Shown: in pieces, positions 9,517 through 17,486 of the stretch
Layout of the letters: each line of letters begins with the position of its first letter
Numbering within the stretch: position 1 is the first letter of the stretch
Translations under genes and position numbers: made by a program
Origin: Martinezella tropici
GTDB taxonomy: Bacteria; Pseudomonadota; Alphaproteobacteria; Rhizobiales; Rhizobiaceae
Assembly: GCA_000799755.1 (NCBI GenBank)
Contig: JUHI01000002.1
Span: 434,001 to 498,000 of the forward strand
Reading direction: 5' to 3'
DNA: 64,000 bases
The notes under the pieces: generated by a model
Database searches by the model: none
What the model was told of the DNA's origin: nothing
Seen by the model: the letters and a program-made list of their open reading frames with translations, nothing else

Positions 9517-10425
9517 TTACGCCGTCGCTTCGACGACGCGGAGCGCCTTGGCGCGTTCCAGCGCATCCTTCTGCACGGCTTCCTGAACCTTCTCGAAGGC
9601 GCGAACCTCGATCTGGCGCACACGCTCACGGCTGATGTCGAATTCGGCCGAGAGATCTTCCAGTGTCACCGGCTCGTCGGAGAGGCGGCGTGCCTCGAAG
9701 ATACGACGCTCGCGATCGTTCAGAACGCCCATGGCGCGGGCCAGCATGCGGCGGCGGGTGTCGAGCTCGTCCTGCTCGATCAGCACGTCTTCCTGGCTGT
9801 CGTGATCATCGACAAGCCAATCCTGCCACTGGCCGGAATCGCCTTCGGAAGCCTTGATCGGCGCATTCAGCGAAGCGTCGCCGGAAAGGCGGCGGTTCAT
9901 CGAAATGACCTCCTCTTCCGAGACGTTCAGCTTGGTGGCGATCTCGGTGACATGCTCCGGCTTCAGATCGCCGTCATCGATGGCCTGGATACGGCCCTTC
10001 AGGCGGCGCAGGTTAAAGAACAGGCGCTTCTGGTTGGCAGTCGTACCCATCTTTACCAGCGACCACGAACGCAGGATGTATTCCTGGATCGAGGCCTTGA
10101 TCCACCACATGGCGTATGTTGCTAAACGGAAACCGCGTTCCGGATCGAACTTCTTCACGGCCTGCATCAGGCCGACATTGCCTTCCGATACGACTTCGCC
10201 GATCGGCAGACCGTAGCCGCGATAGCCCATGGCGATCTTCGCCACGAGGCGCAGATGGCTGGTGACGAGCTTGTGCGCGGCCTGACGGTCGGCATGTTCC
10301 GCATAGCGCTTGGCGAGCATGTACTCTTCCTGCGGTTCCAACATCGGGAACTTGCGGATCTCGTCCAGATAACGATTGAGGCCGGCTTCTCCGGCTGCGA
10401 TGGACGGTAAGGTATTACGGGCCAT
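9517..10425 (-). CDS. rpoH: heat-shock RNA polymerase sigma factor RpoH (sigma-32)
   Basis: 302 residues. It directs RNA polymerase to heat-shock and protein-quality promoters. Region 2 is canonical (GNVGLMQAVKKFDPERGFRL, 82-101, then ATYAMWWIKASI). The RpoH box QKRLFFNLR at 132-140, diagnostic of sigma-32, is present. Region 4 ends with the helix-turn-helix DISRERVRQIEVRAFEKVQ. I start at MARNTLPS because AGGAGGG lies 9 bases before it; the reading frame is open further upstream without a start signal. Many rhizobia have two rpoH genes, and the neighbourhood suggests the housekeeping copy (rpoH1). That assignment is inferred. Confidence 0.95.
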   Translation of the reverse strand: MARNTLPSIAAGEAGLNRYLDEIRKFPMLEPQEEYMLAKRYAEHADRQAAHKLVTSHLRLVAKIAMGYRGYGLPIGEVVSEGNVGLMQAVKKFDPERGFRLATYAMWWIKASIQEYILRSWSLVKMGTTANQKRLFFNLRRLKGRIQAIDDGDLKPEHVTEIATKLNVSEEEVISMNRRLSGDASLNAPIKASEGDSGQWQDWLVDDHDSQEDVLIEQDELDTRRRMLARAMGVLNDRERRIFEARRLSDEPVTLEDLSAEFDISRERVRQIEVRAFEKVQEAVQKDALERAKALRVVEATA

Positions 10426-10800
10426 GATTGTGCACCCTCCTATTCGAGATTTGGTTCCTTCTGGGGGCGTATTCTGCGCGCCTTCTGCGAAGCGGACCAA
10501 GGCGTACGGGTCCTAGGACCCCGCACTTAACCAATGTAAAGATAAGTACGGCGAAATGGTGATTCAAGGAGGTGGTCACGCAAGTGTTATGGCAGCGTGA
10601 CCGCAAGTCTCGCCGGGATCGCGCCCCTGGGATTACCCTCCCGAAAGGTCCAGCACCATATGATAAAATCATATCGGCCTCCCAAACGCGGTTGCGTTTT
10701 CGGTCAGCACTGGCGCTCGGACTTCGGTCCTTCATGGCTGGTATTATAGAGCGGTAGGCGACGGGCGTCCAGCGGTGGCACTGCGAGCCTTATCTGCGGT
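10426..10800. promoter_or_regulatory. rpoH leader and promoter region rich in inverted repeats
   Basis: This 375-base gap upstream of rpoH holds four perfect inverted repeats: GGGTCCTAGGACCC (10508-10521); GGTCACGC (10574-10581) with GCGTGACC (10595-10602); ATATGAT-AAA-ATCATAT (10658-10674); and AAACGC-GGTT-GCGTTT (10684-10699). The first two would lie in an rpoH leader RNA, the others nearer the promoter. I cannot assign a -35/-10 pair with confidence. Confidence 0.5.
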
Positions 10801-11826
10801 CTACCCGCGCAGCGCGTCCACCAGTTCTTCCATATCGTCGGGCAGCGGCGCCTCGAAGTGCATGACCTCGCCGGTGCGGGGATGCTCGAATTGCAGCATG
10901 TAGGCATGCAGGGCCTGGCGCGTAAAGCGGCCGACAGCCGCCTTGGCGGCATCGGGCAGGAGATTGGCCTTGGTTTTGAAGCCGCCGCCATAGACGGCGT
11001 CGCCCAGCAGCGGGTGGCCGATATGGGCCATATGCACGCGGATCTGATGGGTGCGGCCGGTTTCCAGGTGGCATTCGATCAGTGAGGCAAGCGCTATCGC
11101 GTCCTGTCCCTCGTGGAAGCGCTCCAGCACCTCGTAATGCGTGATCGCCTCATCGGCATCGTTTGAATCCGGGCGCTTGACGGCGCGGCGCGTGCGGTCG
11201 CTGCTCGAACGGCCGAGGGGTGCGTCGATCGTGCCGATAAGCTGGCGCGGGCGACCCCAGACGATCGCCTGGTAGGCGCGCTCGAGTGAGGTGGTGCGGC
11301 CGTGGTCGGCGAACTGCTGCGAGAGATGTCGATGAGCAATGTCGTTCTTGGCGACGACCATCACGCCGGTCGTATCCTTGTCCAGCCGGTGAACGATGCC
11401 GGGGCGGCGGACGCCGCCAATGCCGGAAAGGCTGTCGCCGCAATGATGGATCAGCGCATTGACCAAGGTCCCGGTCCAGTTGCCGGCGGCGGGGTGGACG
11501 ACCAGCCCGGCGGGCTTGGATATGACGATGACGTCATCGTCCTCATAAAGCACGTCGAGCGGGATATCCTCGCCCTGCGGCGTCGGGTCTTCCGGCTCGG
11601 GTAGCGTGATCTCGTAGACGTCACCGGGGCGCACCTTCCGCTTGGCGTCCGTCACCGGTGCATTGTTGAGCAGAACCGCGCCTTCCTTGATGAGGCCTTG
11701 CACGCGGCTGCGGGAAAATTCCTCGCCAATCTCGGCCGTCAGCCATGAATCGAGCCGTCCTTCGGCATTTTCATCGGCGGTTAGGACTTTTCTATTGCTC
11801 GCGGCTTCTTTAAAGGGGTCGCTCAA
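10801..11826 (-). CDS. rluD: RluA-family 23S rRNA pseudouridine synthase (RluD-like)
   Basis: 341 residues. An S4 RNA-binding domain occupies residues ~20-75, followed by the RluA catalytic domain. The catalytic aspartate is Asp149 in HRLDKDTTG (146-154). ISKPAGLVVHPA and GRTHQIRVHMAHIGHPLLGD complete the family motifs. By family it isomerises uridines in helix 69 of 23S rRNA (positions 1911, 1915 and 1917 in E. coli numbering), although RluC/RluA-type specificity cannot be excluded. It is transcribed divergently from the small membrane protein gene at 11,878 and lies 375 bases upstream of rpoH. Confidence 0.88.
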   Translation of the reverse strand: MSDPFKEAASNRKVLTADENAEGRLDSWLTAEIGEEFSRSRVQGLIKEGAVLLNNAPVTDAKRKVRPGDVYEITLPEPEDPTPQGEDIPLDVLYEDDDVIVISKPAGLVVHPAAGNWTGTLVNALIHHCGDSLSGIGGVRRPGIVHRLDKDTTGVMVVAKNDIAHRHLSQQFADHGRTTSLERAYQAIVWGRPRQLIGTIDAPLGRSSSDRTRRAVKRPDSNDADEAITHYEVLERFHEGQDAIALASLIECHLETGRTHQIRVHMAHIGHPLLGDAVYGGGFKTKANLLPDAAKAAVGRFTRQALHAYMLQFEHPRTGEVMHFEAPLPDDMEELVDALRG

Positions 11827-11877
11827 ACGTATTTTCTCCAGCGCGTGAAGCGCTCTTCAGGAAACAAGGACGCATCG

Positions 11878-12255
11878 ATGACGAATCTCGAGCCAGACGA
11901 TCAAGAGGAAAAGCCCCTCGATCCGGCCCTGGAGAAAGTCCGACGCAAGATGATCCGCCTACAGATCGTCTCTGCGGCCGTCATGGTGGTGAGCCTTATG
12001 GCCGTCTTCGGCGCCGTTGTCTATAAGACGATGAAACAACCGGCAAAGCCGGCGGGGCAGGCGGCATCAGGCATTCCGTCCGATGCTCCCGTTGCTGTGA
12101 CAGCTTTGCTGCCGGCGGGCTTCACGGTTCAGTCCACGGCGCTGTCGGGCAATCAGGTGCTGTTTTACGGCACGCTTGCCAGCGGTCAGCGTCAGGCGAT
12201 CGTTTTCGACTACAGCGTCGGCCGCATCGTGTCGACCATATCGCTGTCGAACTGA
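11878..12255 (+). CDS. small single-pass membrane protein, DUF6476-like
   Basis: 125 residues. A charged N-terminal ~35 residues (EPDDQEEKPLDPALEKVRRKMIRLQ) precede one membrane helix at about 36-58. A ~65-residue outer domain with a hydrophobic strand pattern follows (GNQVLFYGTLASGQRQAIVFDYSVGRI). An AAGGA site precedes the ATG. It is co-transcribed with the downstream SpoU methyltransferase (10-base gap). The function is not known; the domain resembles DUF6476 proteins of alphaproteobacteria. Confidence 0.78.
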   Translation: MTNLEPDDQEEKPLDPALEKVRRKMIRLQIVSAAVMVVSLMAVFGAVVYKTMKQPAKPAGQAASGIPSDAPVAVTALLPAGFTVQSTALSGNQVLFYGTLASGQRQAIVFDYSVGRIVSTISLSN

Positions 12256-12265
12256 CGGCGTGACG

Positions 12266-13096
12266 ATGACGGGCGGGCGGCTGATCGAGATCACGCATCC
12301 CGACGATCCGCGCATCGCTGAGTTCCGCAATATCCGCGAGCGCGATCTTACCGGCCGTGACAGCCGTTTCATAGCGGAAGGGACGGTCGTGCTGCGGCTG
12401 CTGACGGGCGCGCACGCATCGGGCGGCGATTTTGCCGCCGAAAAGGTGCTGCTGCTCAAGAACCGCGTCGCGGGACTGGGCGATATCATCGAGAGCTTTC
12501 CCGCCGATATCCCGATCTATGTCGCCGATGCCGAGGTGCTTGATGGCATCGTCGGCTTCCATCTGCATCGGGGCGTCCTAGCGCTGGGGCGCAGAATGGC
12601 GGAAGACGGCGTCGGCGCCTTTCTGGATCGCCTCCCGAAGCAGGCGCTGGTGCTTGCCGGCTGCGGCATTTCCAATCACGACAATATGGGCTCGATGTTT
12701 CGCAATGCTGCGGCCTTCGGCGCGGCTGCGGTACTGCTGGACGAAAGCTGCTGCGATCCGCTCTATCGCAAGGCCTTGCGGGTTTCGGTCGGTTCCATCC
12801 TGACCGTGCCCTATCGTCGGCAATTGAGCGATGTCGAACTGCTTGCGGCGCTTGCCGAACGTGGCTTTGCGATCTGGAGCCTGTCGCCGCGCGGCAACGT
12901 CGACATTCGCGAGGTGCCGGCTTCGGAGCGCATGGCGCTTGTCGTCGGCACGGAAGGGGACGGCTTGCCGGCAAATATTCTTTCCGCCTTCGGTAGCGTG
13001 CGGATTCCGCAGGCGCCCGGATTGGACAGCCTCAATGTGGCGACCGCGAGCGGCATTGCCCTTTTCGAGATGGCTGCAAAGAATGGGCGCATCTAG
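12266..13096 (+). CDS. SpoU/TrmH-family RNA 2'-O-methyltransferase
   Basis: 276 residues. The SPOUT knot motifs are all present: motif 1 NHDNMGSMFRNAAAFG (~132-147), motif 2 ALVVGTEGDGLP and motif 3 IPQAPGLDSLNVATASGIAL. An N-terminal substrate-binding region of ~100 residues precedes them, as in TrmH/RlmB relatives. It should methylate a ribose in tRNA or rRNA with SAM; the target base is unknown. GTG at 12,260 is an alternative start. It follows the DUF6476-like gene closely. Confidence 0.88.
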   Translation: MTGGRLIEITHPDDPRIAEFRNIRERDLTGRDSRFIAEGTVVLRLLTGAHASGGDFAAEKVLLLKNRVAGLGDIIESFPADIPIYVADAEVLDGIVGFHLHRGVLALGRRMAEDGVGAFLDRLPKQALVLAGCGISNHDNMGSMFRNAAAFGAAAVLLDESCCDPLYRKALRVSVGSILTVPYRRQLSDVELLAALAERGFAIWSLSPRGNVDIREVPASERMALVVGTEGDGLPANILSAFGSVRIPQAPGLDSLNVATASGIALFEMAAKNGRI

Positions 13097-13115
13097 GACA
13101 TGCCGGCCCCGGTGT

Positions 13116-14327
13116 TCAGAGATGCTTCGGCAATATGGCGGCGACGCGGTCGGCGAGGCTGATGCGGGCGCCGGGTGTGGCGGGATCTCGATCCTTCGGC
13201 AGCAGATCGAAGATCGGCGAGCCGTCGCCTTCCTTGAGTGCCGTCAGGGCAACCATGTTGGCGGCGATCTTGGCGATTTCCTCGCGCACGGCGTCGTCAT
13301 GCGCAGGCGTGCGAGCTTTCAGCAGGCGGTCCGATAGGGCGGCCGCCCGGTTGCGAACTTCTTCCGTCATCTGGGCGATTTCGTCTTCCACTGTTCGTTG
13401 CGGTTCCGTCACCTGCGGCGGCTCGGTGATGGTCCCTTGCTCGCCGCTGCCGCCGGCAATGATCGATGCGGCAGCGAGCTTTGGCGATCTTGCCGTCTTT
13501 TTCGGCGGTGTGATCCCGGCGGCTCGAAGCGCCTTACCGGCTTCCTTCGACTCCTTGACGGCGGCCTCCAGCCGCTCCCGCAGGCGAATGACGTCCTGAG
13601 TGTGACGCTCGATCGCCGTTTCCTTGTCGGCGCTGCCGGCGATTTCGCGATCGAGCCGCTCCTCGAGCCGCTTGTTCTTGTCGCTTTCCTGGCGCAGCGA
13701 TTGTTCGGCATCCGCGGCGCGCAGGCCTGCCGCGTTTAGATCCTTGCGCAGCGTGTCGCGTTCGTCCCGCAATGTGCTGATGCGCAGCTTCAGGCTTTCG
13801 ATTTCGGTTTCGCGCGTGGCGAGGTCGATCCGGAGATTGTCCGCGTCCGCGCCCATCTTCGTCATGCGCTTGCGCAGCCCGTCGATATCGGCTTCCTTTT
13901 CGGCGCTTGCCTGCTCGGCTGTATGGATGCTCGATTTGAGCTGGCTGATATAGCTTTCCTCGTGGCGCAGGCGCGATCGCAGTTCGCCTGCTTCCACCTC
14001 CAGATCGTCGATGCGCGTCTGCAGTTCCGCGCCTCCGGCCGATAGGCGGCTCGCCTCCTGCTGAAGCTTGCCGTTATGGATCTGCAGTGCGACGGTCTTG
14101 TCGCGTTCCTGCGTCAGGGCGTGCTCTGTCCGGGCGTTTTCGGCCGCGAAGAGGGCACGGGCCATGTCCTTTTGCGCGCGCACTTCCTGCGGGCTCAGCG
14201 GCATGGTCGCCTTCAGGCGCTTCTCGGTGAACCAGACGATGCGACGATGGATTGCCGGCGCGATGAGAAAGACCAGTAGAGCGGCCGTCAGAAAGCCCAA
14301 TCCGAACAAGAGAGCAAATTGAATCAC
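13116..14327 (-). CDS. membrane-anchored coiled-coil protein
   Basis: 403 residues. An N-terminal membrane helix (~2-25, IQFALLFGLGFLTAALLVFLI) is followed by a basic patch and then a long heptad-rich coiled coil (~45-265) packed with Glu, Arg, Gln and Leu. A Thr/Pro/Ala linker and a short helical tail follow (RNRAAALSDRLLKARTPAHD to the end). The plan suits a structural or scaffold protein facing the cytoplasm. I recognise no named family. A near-CtrA box lies 46-60 bases upstream. It converges on the SpoU methyltransferase gene. Confidence 0.75.
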   Translation of the reverse strand: MIQFALLFGLGFLTAALLVFLIAPAIHRRIVWFTEKRLKATMPLSPQEVRAQKDMARALFAAENARTEHALTQERDKTVALQIHNGKLQQEASRLSAGGAELQTRIDDLEVEAGELRSRLRHEESYISQLKSSIHTAEQASAEKEADIDGLRKRMTKMGADADNLRIDLATRETEIESLKLRISTLRDERDTLRKDLNAAGLRAADAEQSLRQESDKNKRLEERLDREIAGSADKETAIERHTQDVIRLRERLEAAVKESKEAGKALRAAGITPPKKTARSPKLAAASIIAGGSGEQGTITEPPQVTEPQRTVEDEIAQMTEEVRNRAAALSDRLLKARTPAHDDAVREEIAKIAANMVALTALKEGDGSPIFDLLPKDRDPATPGARISLADRVAAILPKHL

Positions 14328-14372
14328 GACGCGGCCAGTATCCTGGAGTTATCTTCGATGTCGATAAAATGA

Positions 14373-14387
14373 TTAATCATGGGTTAG
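14373..14387. promoter_or_regulatory. CtrA-like box with one mismatch
   Basis: TTAATCATGGGTTAG fits TTAA-N7-TTAA with one mismatch in the second half. It lies 46-60 bases before the coiled-coil gene start. Weak on its own; worth noting because CtrA-linked genes surround it. Confidence 0.3.
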
Positions 14388-14451
14388 CCATACGGGCAAG
14401 CGTTTAACGCGGATATGGTTTATCGGCGCGAACCGGACCTGCGGAAAGAAA

Positions 14452-14473
14452 AGGCCCGCAGTCGAGGCGGGCC
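14452..14473 (-). terminator. terminator of the eipA gene
   Basis: Read on the minus strand, GGCCCGC-CTCGACT-GCGGGCC is followed by TTTTCTTT. It lies 40 bases past the eipA stop codon, a good intrinsic terminator. Confidence 0.8.
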
Positions 14474-14513
14474 GAAAGCTGCGCTGCTTGGGAGTTTGTA
14501 TCGGAATAAGAGC

Positions 14514-15125
14514 TCAGAAGGGGTTCCAGGTCGGGTTCGGCGTAACCTTCAGATAACCCATGTTGACGCCGAGGCGCGCACCGAGGCCGGTGCGGATCGG
14601 AACGAGCACGATGTTATTGTTCTTGAGGACCGTCATGCCGAAGCCGGCAACGACGAAGGCCTGGCCGCTGACGCCGCCGAAGCGGGTGTAGACGCTGTTG
14701 ATGCTCGGCAGGTCGTAGACCAGCATCATGACGCGGGTGCCCTGGCCGCCGTAGTCGAAGCCGAGCGACGGGCCCTGCCAATAGAGCGGATGCTCGCCGG
14801 CGTTCTTGGTGTTCAATTGACCTTCGCCGTAGGTCAGGCCAGCCAGGAACGCACCGGAGCCTTCCTGGCCGAGAATGTAGCCGTTCGGCAGGCCATATTG
14901 CTGGAAGGCCCGCTCGATCACCTTGGCAAGGCCGCCACTGGCGGAGCCGAAGAACGAGTGGCCGGCATCGACGATTTCCTGTGCCGAATACTGATTGCTG
15001 GGCGCGGCGGCGGCTTGACGGACCGGCAACGCGAAACTCACGAATGCGACGATCGCCAGGATCAGGCCGAGGCCGAGCGTTCTGGTGCCGGGGCTTGGCA
15101 TTCTCTTCAGGAATTCATAGCGCAT
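14514..15125 (-). CDS. eipA: DUF1134 periplasmic envelope protein EipA
   Basis: 203 residues: an N-terminal signal peptide (hydrophobic core ~13-35, cleavage after the PVRQAAAA region), then one DUF1134 domain (SAQEIVDAGHSFFGSASGGL to the end). EipA of Brucella abortus is the studied DUF1134 protein. It is a periplasmic small beta-barrel needed for envelope stress resistance, and its expression is directly activated by CtrA. Here the shared intergenic region with chpT carries a one-mismatch CtrA box. The start is at MRYEFLKR, which gives a proper signal peptide; a longer reading begins 17 codons upstream. Confidence 0.85.
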   Translation of the reverse strand: MRYEFLKRMPSPGTRTLGLGLILAIVAFVSFALPVRQAAAAPSNQYSAQEIVDAGHSFFGSASGGLAKVIERAFQQYGLPNGYILGQEGSGAFLAGLTYGEGQLNTKNAGEHPLYWQGPSLGFDYGGQGTRVMMLVYDLPSINSVYTRFGGVSGQAFVVAGFGMTVLKNNNIVLVPIRTGLGARLGVNMGYLKVTPNPTWNPF

Positions 15126-15293
15126 GGAAGTCTTCCGTTCATCATGGTCGGTGCGCGGGACGCAGGCGCTACGCATTCGGAAGAATGCGCCAGCACGGCA
15201 CGTCCCTTATCTCAGACTTTCCGCCCCTCCATCGCAGGACGATTCGCGCGCGAACGAGTCTGATGGTGATGAATGCATTTTGCGTCGATGGTC

Positions 15294-15308
15294 TTAACAA
15301 TCGGTTTA
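15294..15308. promoter_or_regulatory. CtrA-like box between eipA and chpT
   Basis: TTAACAATCGGTTTA matches TTAA-N7-TTAA with one mismatch (TTTA). It lies ~115 bases before chpT and ~170 before eipA. A GANTC site (GAGTC, 15,255-15,259) and another (GATTC, 15,241-15,245) are close by. EipA is a known CtrA target in Brucella, which raises the prior. Confidence 0.45.
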
Positions 15309-15423
15309 CCAAATATGGTGTCATTATGGCGCGCGGTACACTGGCTGCGACAACCCTCGGGCAACCTTACCGTGGCAAGGTGGAACTCATCGCTTTGCCC
15401 TGTCAGCATTCAGGAGACAATGA

Positions 15424-16071
15424 ATGTCGAAAAATCCCAATCTCACTCTGACCGGACCGGATCTGGCCGCGCTGCTGTGCAGCCGCGTTTGCCATGATGT
15501 GATCTCGCCGGTCGGGGCGATCAACAATGGCCTGGAGCTGCTCGACGAGGGTGGTGCCGACGCCGACGCGATGGATCTGATCCGCACGAGCGCGCTCAAC
15601 GCTTCCGTCCGCCTGAAATTTGCTCGCCTTGCCTTCGGCGCCTCCGGCTCGGTCGGCGCTTCGATCGACACCGGCGAGGCTGAACGGGCCGCCAAGGATT
15701 TCGCTGCTGCCGAGAAGAAGACCGAGGTCAGCTGGGTCGGACCACGCGCCATTATCGCCAAGAACCGCGTCAAGCTGCTTCTTAACCTCTTCCTCGTTGC
15801 CTATGGCGCCATTCCGCGCGGGGGCAATATCGAAGTGACGCTCGAAAATCCGGAATTCGACGCGAAGTTCACCATCACCGCCAAGGGGCGGCTGATGCGC
15901 ATACCGCCAAGATTTGCCGAGATCTGCTCGGGCACTCTGGAAGAGGCGGTCGACGCTCACTCGATCCAGCCCTACTACACGGTTCTTCTCGCCGACGAGA
16001 GCGGCATGGAGCTTTCCTATAATGCGTCACCGGAGGAACTGACCTTCGTAGCGACGATGGCTGCCCAATAA
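15424..16071 (+). CDS. chpT: histidine phosphotransferase ChpT
   Basis: 215 residues. ChpT is a dimeric phosphotransferase that passes phosphate from the kinase CckA to CtrA and CpdR. The phospho-accepting histidine is His24 in RVCHDVISPVGAINNGLELL, in the DHp-like helix pair. The rest is a degenerate Bergerat-type fold that does not bind ATP in characterised ChpT. Cytoplasmic. An AGGAGA site precedes the start. Its partner CtrA is encoded 0.7 kb downstream on the opposite strand. Confidence 0.93.
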   Translation: MSKNPNLTLTGPDLAALLCSRVCHDVISPVGAINNGLELLDEGGADADAMDLIRTSALNASVRLKFARLAFGASGSVGASIDTGEAERAAKDFAAAEKKTEVSWVGPRAIIAKNRVKLLLNLFLVAYGAIPRGGNIEVTLENPEFDAKFTITAKGRLMRIPPRFAEICSGTLEEAVDAHSIQPYYTVLLADESGMELSYNASPEELTFVATMAAQ

Positions 16072-16099
16072 CCGGGCTGCGATCCGCTCCGCATTTTCA

Positions 16100-16137
16100 C
16101 CCGCAGCCGAGCCCCGGCTGCGGGTTTATTTTTTCGT
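16100..16137 (+). terminator. terminator of chpT
   Basis: CCCGCAGCCG (16,100-16,109) pairs with CGGCTGCGGG (16,115-16,124), followed by TTTATTTTTT. A strong intrinsic terminator 28 bases past the chpT stop. Confidence 0.88.
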
Positions 16138-16277
16138 ACATCGAAATTTCTGTGCAATCTTGGGGTTGTCCGCGCATTTGATAATGTAGCGGTAACGAAT
16201 CCTTAGCTTGCTGCTCCTATCGTTTCAATTTGACGTCGCCATTCTGACAATGGCGGCTGATGCTAGGGAGCTCACAC

Positions 16278-16640
16278 ATGCAGCGGTTCATGATTACGGA
16301 TACATCGGATGTCGTACGCAAGGTCGGCAAACGAATCCTGTCCGAACTGGATTTTCTCGTGAGCGAAGCCGGGGATGCCAGCGAAGCGCTGATGCGCTGC
16401 CAGGCGGAAATCCCGGACTATCTGATCGTCGATGCCGGTATGGAAGGAGCGCTGGAACTTATCGCCAGCATTCGCGCCATGCCCAATGGCAAGGATGTGA
16501 AGATCTACTATTGCGTCGTTGAGGCCGATCTTCGCAAGCTGATGGCCGGAAAGCGCGCGGGTGCCACGGATTTCCTGCTGAAACCGTTCGACCGCAAGAT
16601 CCTCACAGCCATATTCGGCAATCGCGCCGCTGCCGCCTGA
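16278..16640 (+). CDS. stand-alone receiver-domain protein, degenerate
   Basis: 120 residues, one CheY-like receiver and nothing else. The phospho-acceptor Asp52 (YLIVDAGMEG) and the conserved lysine (LLKPFD) are kept. The usual acidic pair is reduced to Asp8 (MITDTSD), and the Thr/Ser switch residue is replaced in IYYCVVEAD. It may therefore be phosphorylated weakly or signal without phosphorylation. AGGGAG lies 9 bases before the ATG, which rules out a slightly longer reading. It sits between chpT and ctrA, so a role in that phosphorelay is plausible. It is not a clear CpdR or DivK. Confidence 0.82.
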   Translation: MQRFMITDTSDVVRKVGKRILSELDFLVSEAGDASEALMRCQAEIPDYLIVDAGMEGALELIASIRAMPNGKDVKIYYCVVEADLRKLMAGKRAGATDFLLKPFDRKILTAIFGNRAAAA

Positions 16641-16666
16641 TTACAACGAGACAGATCGAAGCAGAA

Positions 16667-16692
16667 ATAGCCGCCCTTGAGGCGGCTATTAT
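16667..16692 (+). terminator. terminator of the receiver gene
   Basis: AATAGCCGCC-CTTGA-GGCGGCTATT followed by ATTTT, 27 bases past the stop of the receiver gene. Confidence 0.8.
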
Positions 16693-16723
16693 TTTGGGCG
16701 TTCCGCAGCCGCAAACTCAAATA

Positions 16724-16750
16724 AAAATCCCGCCTTTTAGGCGGGATTTG
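16724..16750 (-). terminator. terminator of ctrA
   Basis: On the minus strand CAAATCCCGCC-TAAAA-GGCGGGATTT runs into TTATTT, 35 bases past the ctrA stop. The T run faces the ctrA transcript. Confidence 0.85.
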
Positions 16751-16784
16751 AGCGTATTCGGCGGTGAAGGGGGAGGCGGCTGGC

Positions 16785-17486
16785 TCAGGCGCTTTCGGCA
16801 AAATCGTTGCTGTCGGGTTCGCGCAGCACATAGCCGCGGCCCCAGACGGTTTCGATGTAGTTGGCGCCGCCCGCGGCGTTGGCGAGCTTCTTGCGGAGCT
16901 TGCAGATGAAGACGTCGATGATCTTCAGTTCCGGCTCGTCCATGCCACCGTAGAGATGGTTAAGGAACATTTCCTTGGTGAGCGTCGTGCCCTTGCGCAG
17001 CGAGAGCAGCTCCAGCATCTGATATTCCTTGCCGGTCAGATGCACGCGCTGGCCGCCGACTTCGACGGTCTTGGCGTCGAGGTTGACGATCAGTTCGCCG
17101 GTCATGATGACGGACTGGGCATGGCCCTTGGAACGGCGGACGATGGCGTGAATGCGGGCGACCAGCTCGTCCTTGTGGAAAGGCTTGGTCATGTAGTCGT
17201 CAGCGCCGAAGCCGAGGCCGCGAACCTTGTCCTCGATGCCAGCCATGCCGGAGAGGATGAGGATCGGCGTCTTGACCTTCGAGAGGCGCAGCGTGCGCAG
17301 CACTTCGTAGCCGGACATATCGGGAAGGTTGAGATCGAGAAGGATGATGTCGTAGTCGTAGAGCTTTCCGAGATCGACGCCTTCTTCACCGAGGTCGGTG
17401 GTATAGACGTTGAAGCTTTCGGATTTGAGCATCAGCTCGATGCTCTGCGCTGTCGCGCTATCGTCTTCAATGAGTAGAACCCGCAT
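16785..17486 (-). CDS. ctrA: cell-cycle master response regulator CtrA
   Basis: 233 residues: a receiver domain (1-~118) with Asp51 as phospho-acceptor ([13 protein letters not shown]) and acidic residues Glu7-Asp8-Asp9, then an OmpR-type winged helix (~125-225, with the [12 protein letters not shown] and [10 protein letters not shown] signatures). Phosphorylated via CckA-ChpT, it activates or represses division, motility and replication genes by binding TTAA-N7-TTAA. The sequence is near that of other rhizobial CtrA proteins, where it is essential. Its upstream region has CtrA half-sites and four GANTC sites, which points to autoregulation and CcrM methylation control. Confidence 0.97.
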   Translation of the reverse strand: MRVLLIEDDSATAQSIELMLKSESFNVYTTDLGEEGVDLGKLYDYDIILLDLNLPDMSGYEVLRTLRLSKVKTPILILSGMAGIEDKVRGLGFGADDYMTKPFHKDELVARIHAIVRRSKGHAQSVIMTGELIVNLDAKTVEVGGQRVHLTGKEYQMLELLSLRKGTTLTKEMFLNHLYGGMDEPELKIIDVFICKLRKKLANAAGGANYIETVWGRGYVLREPDSNDFAESA

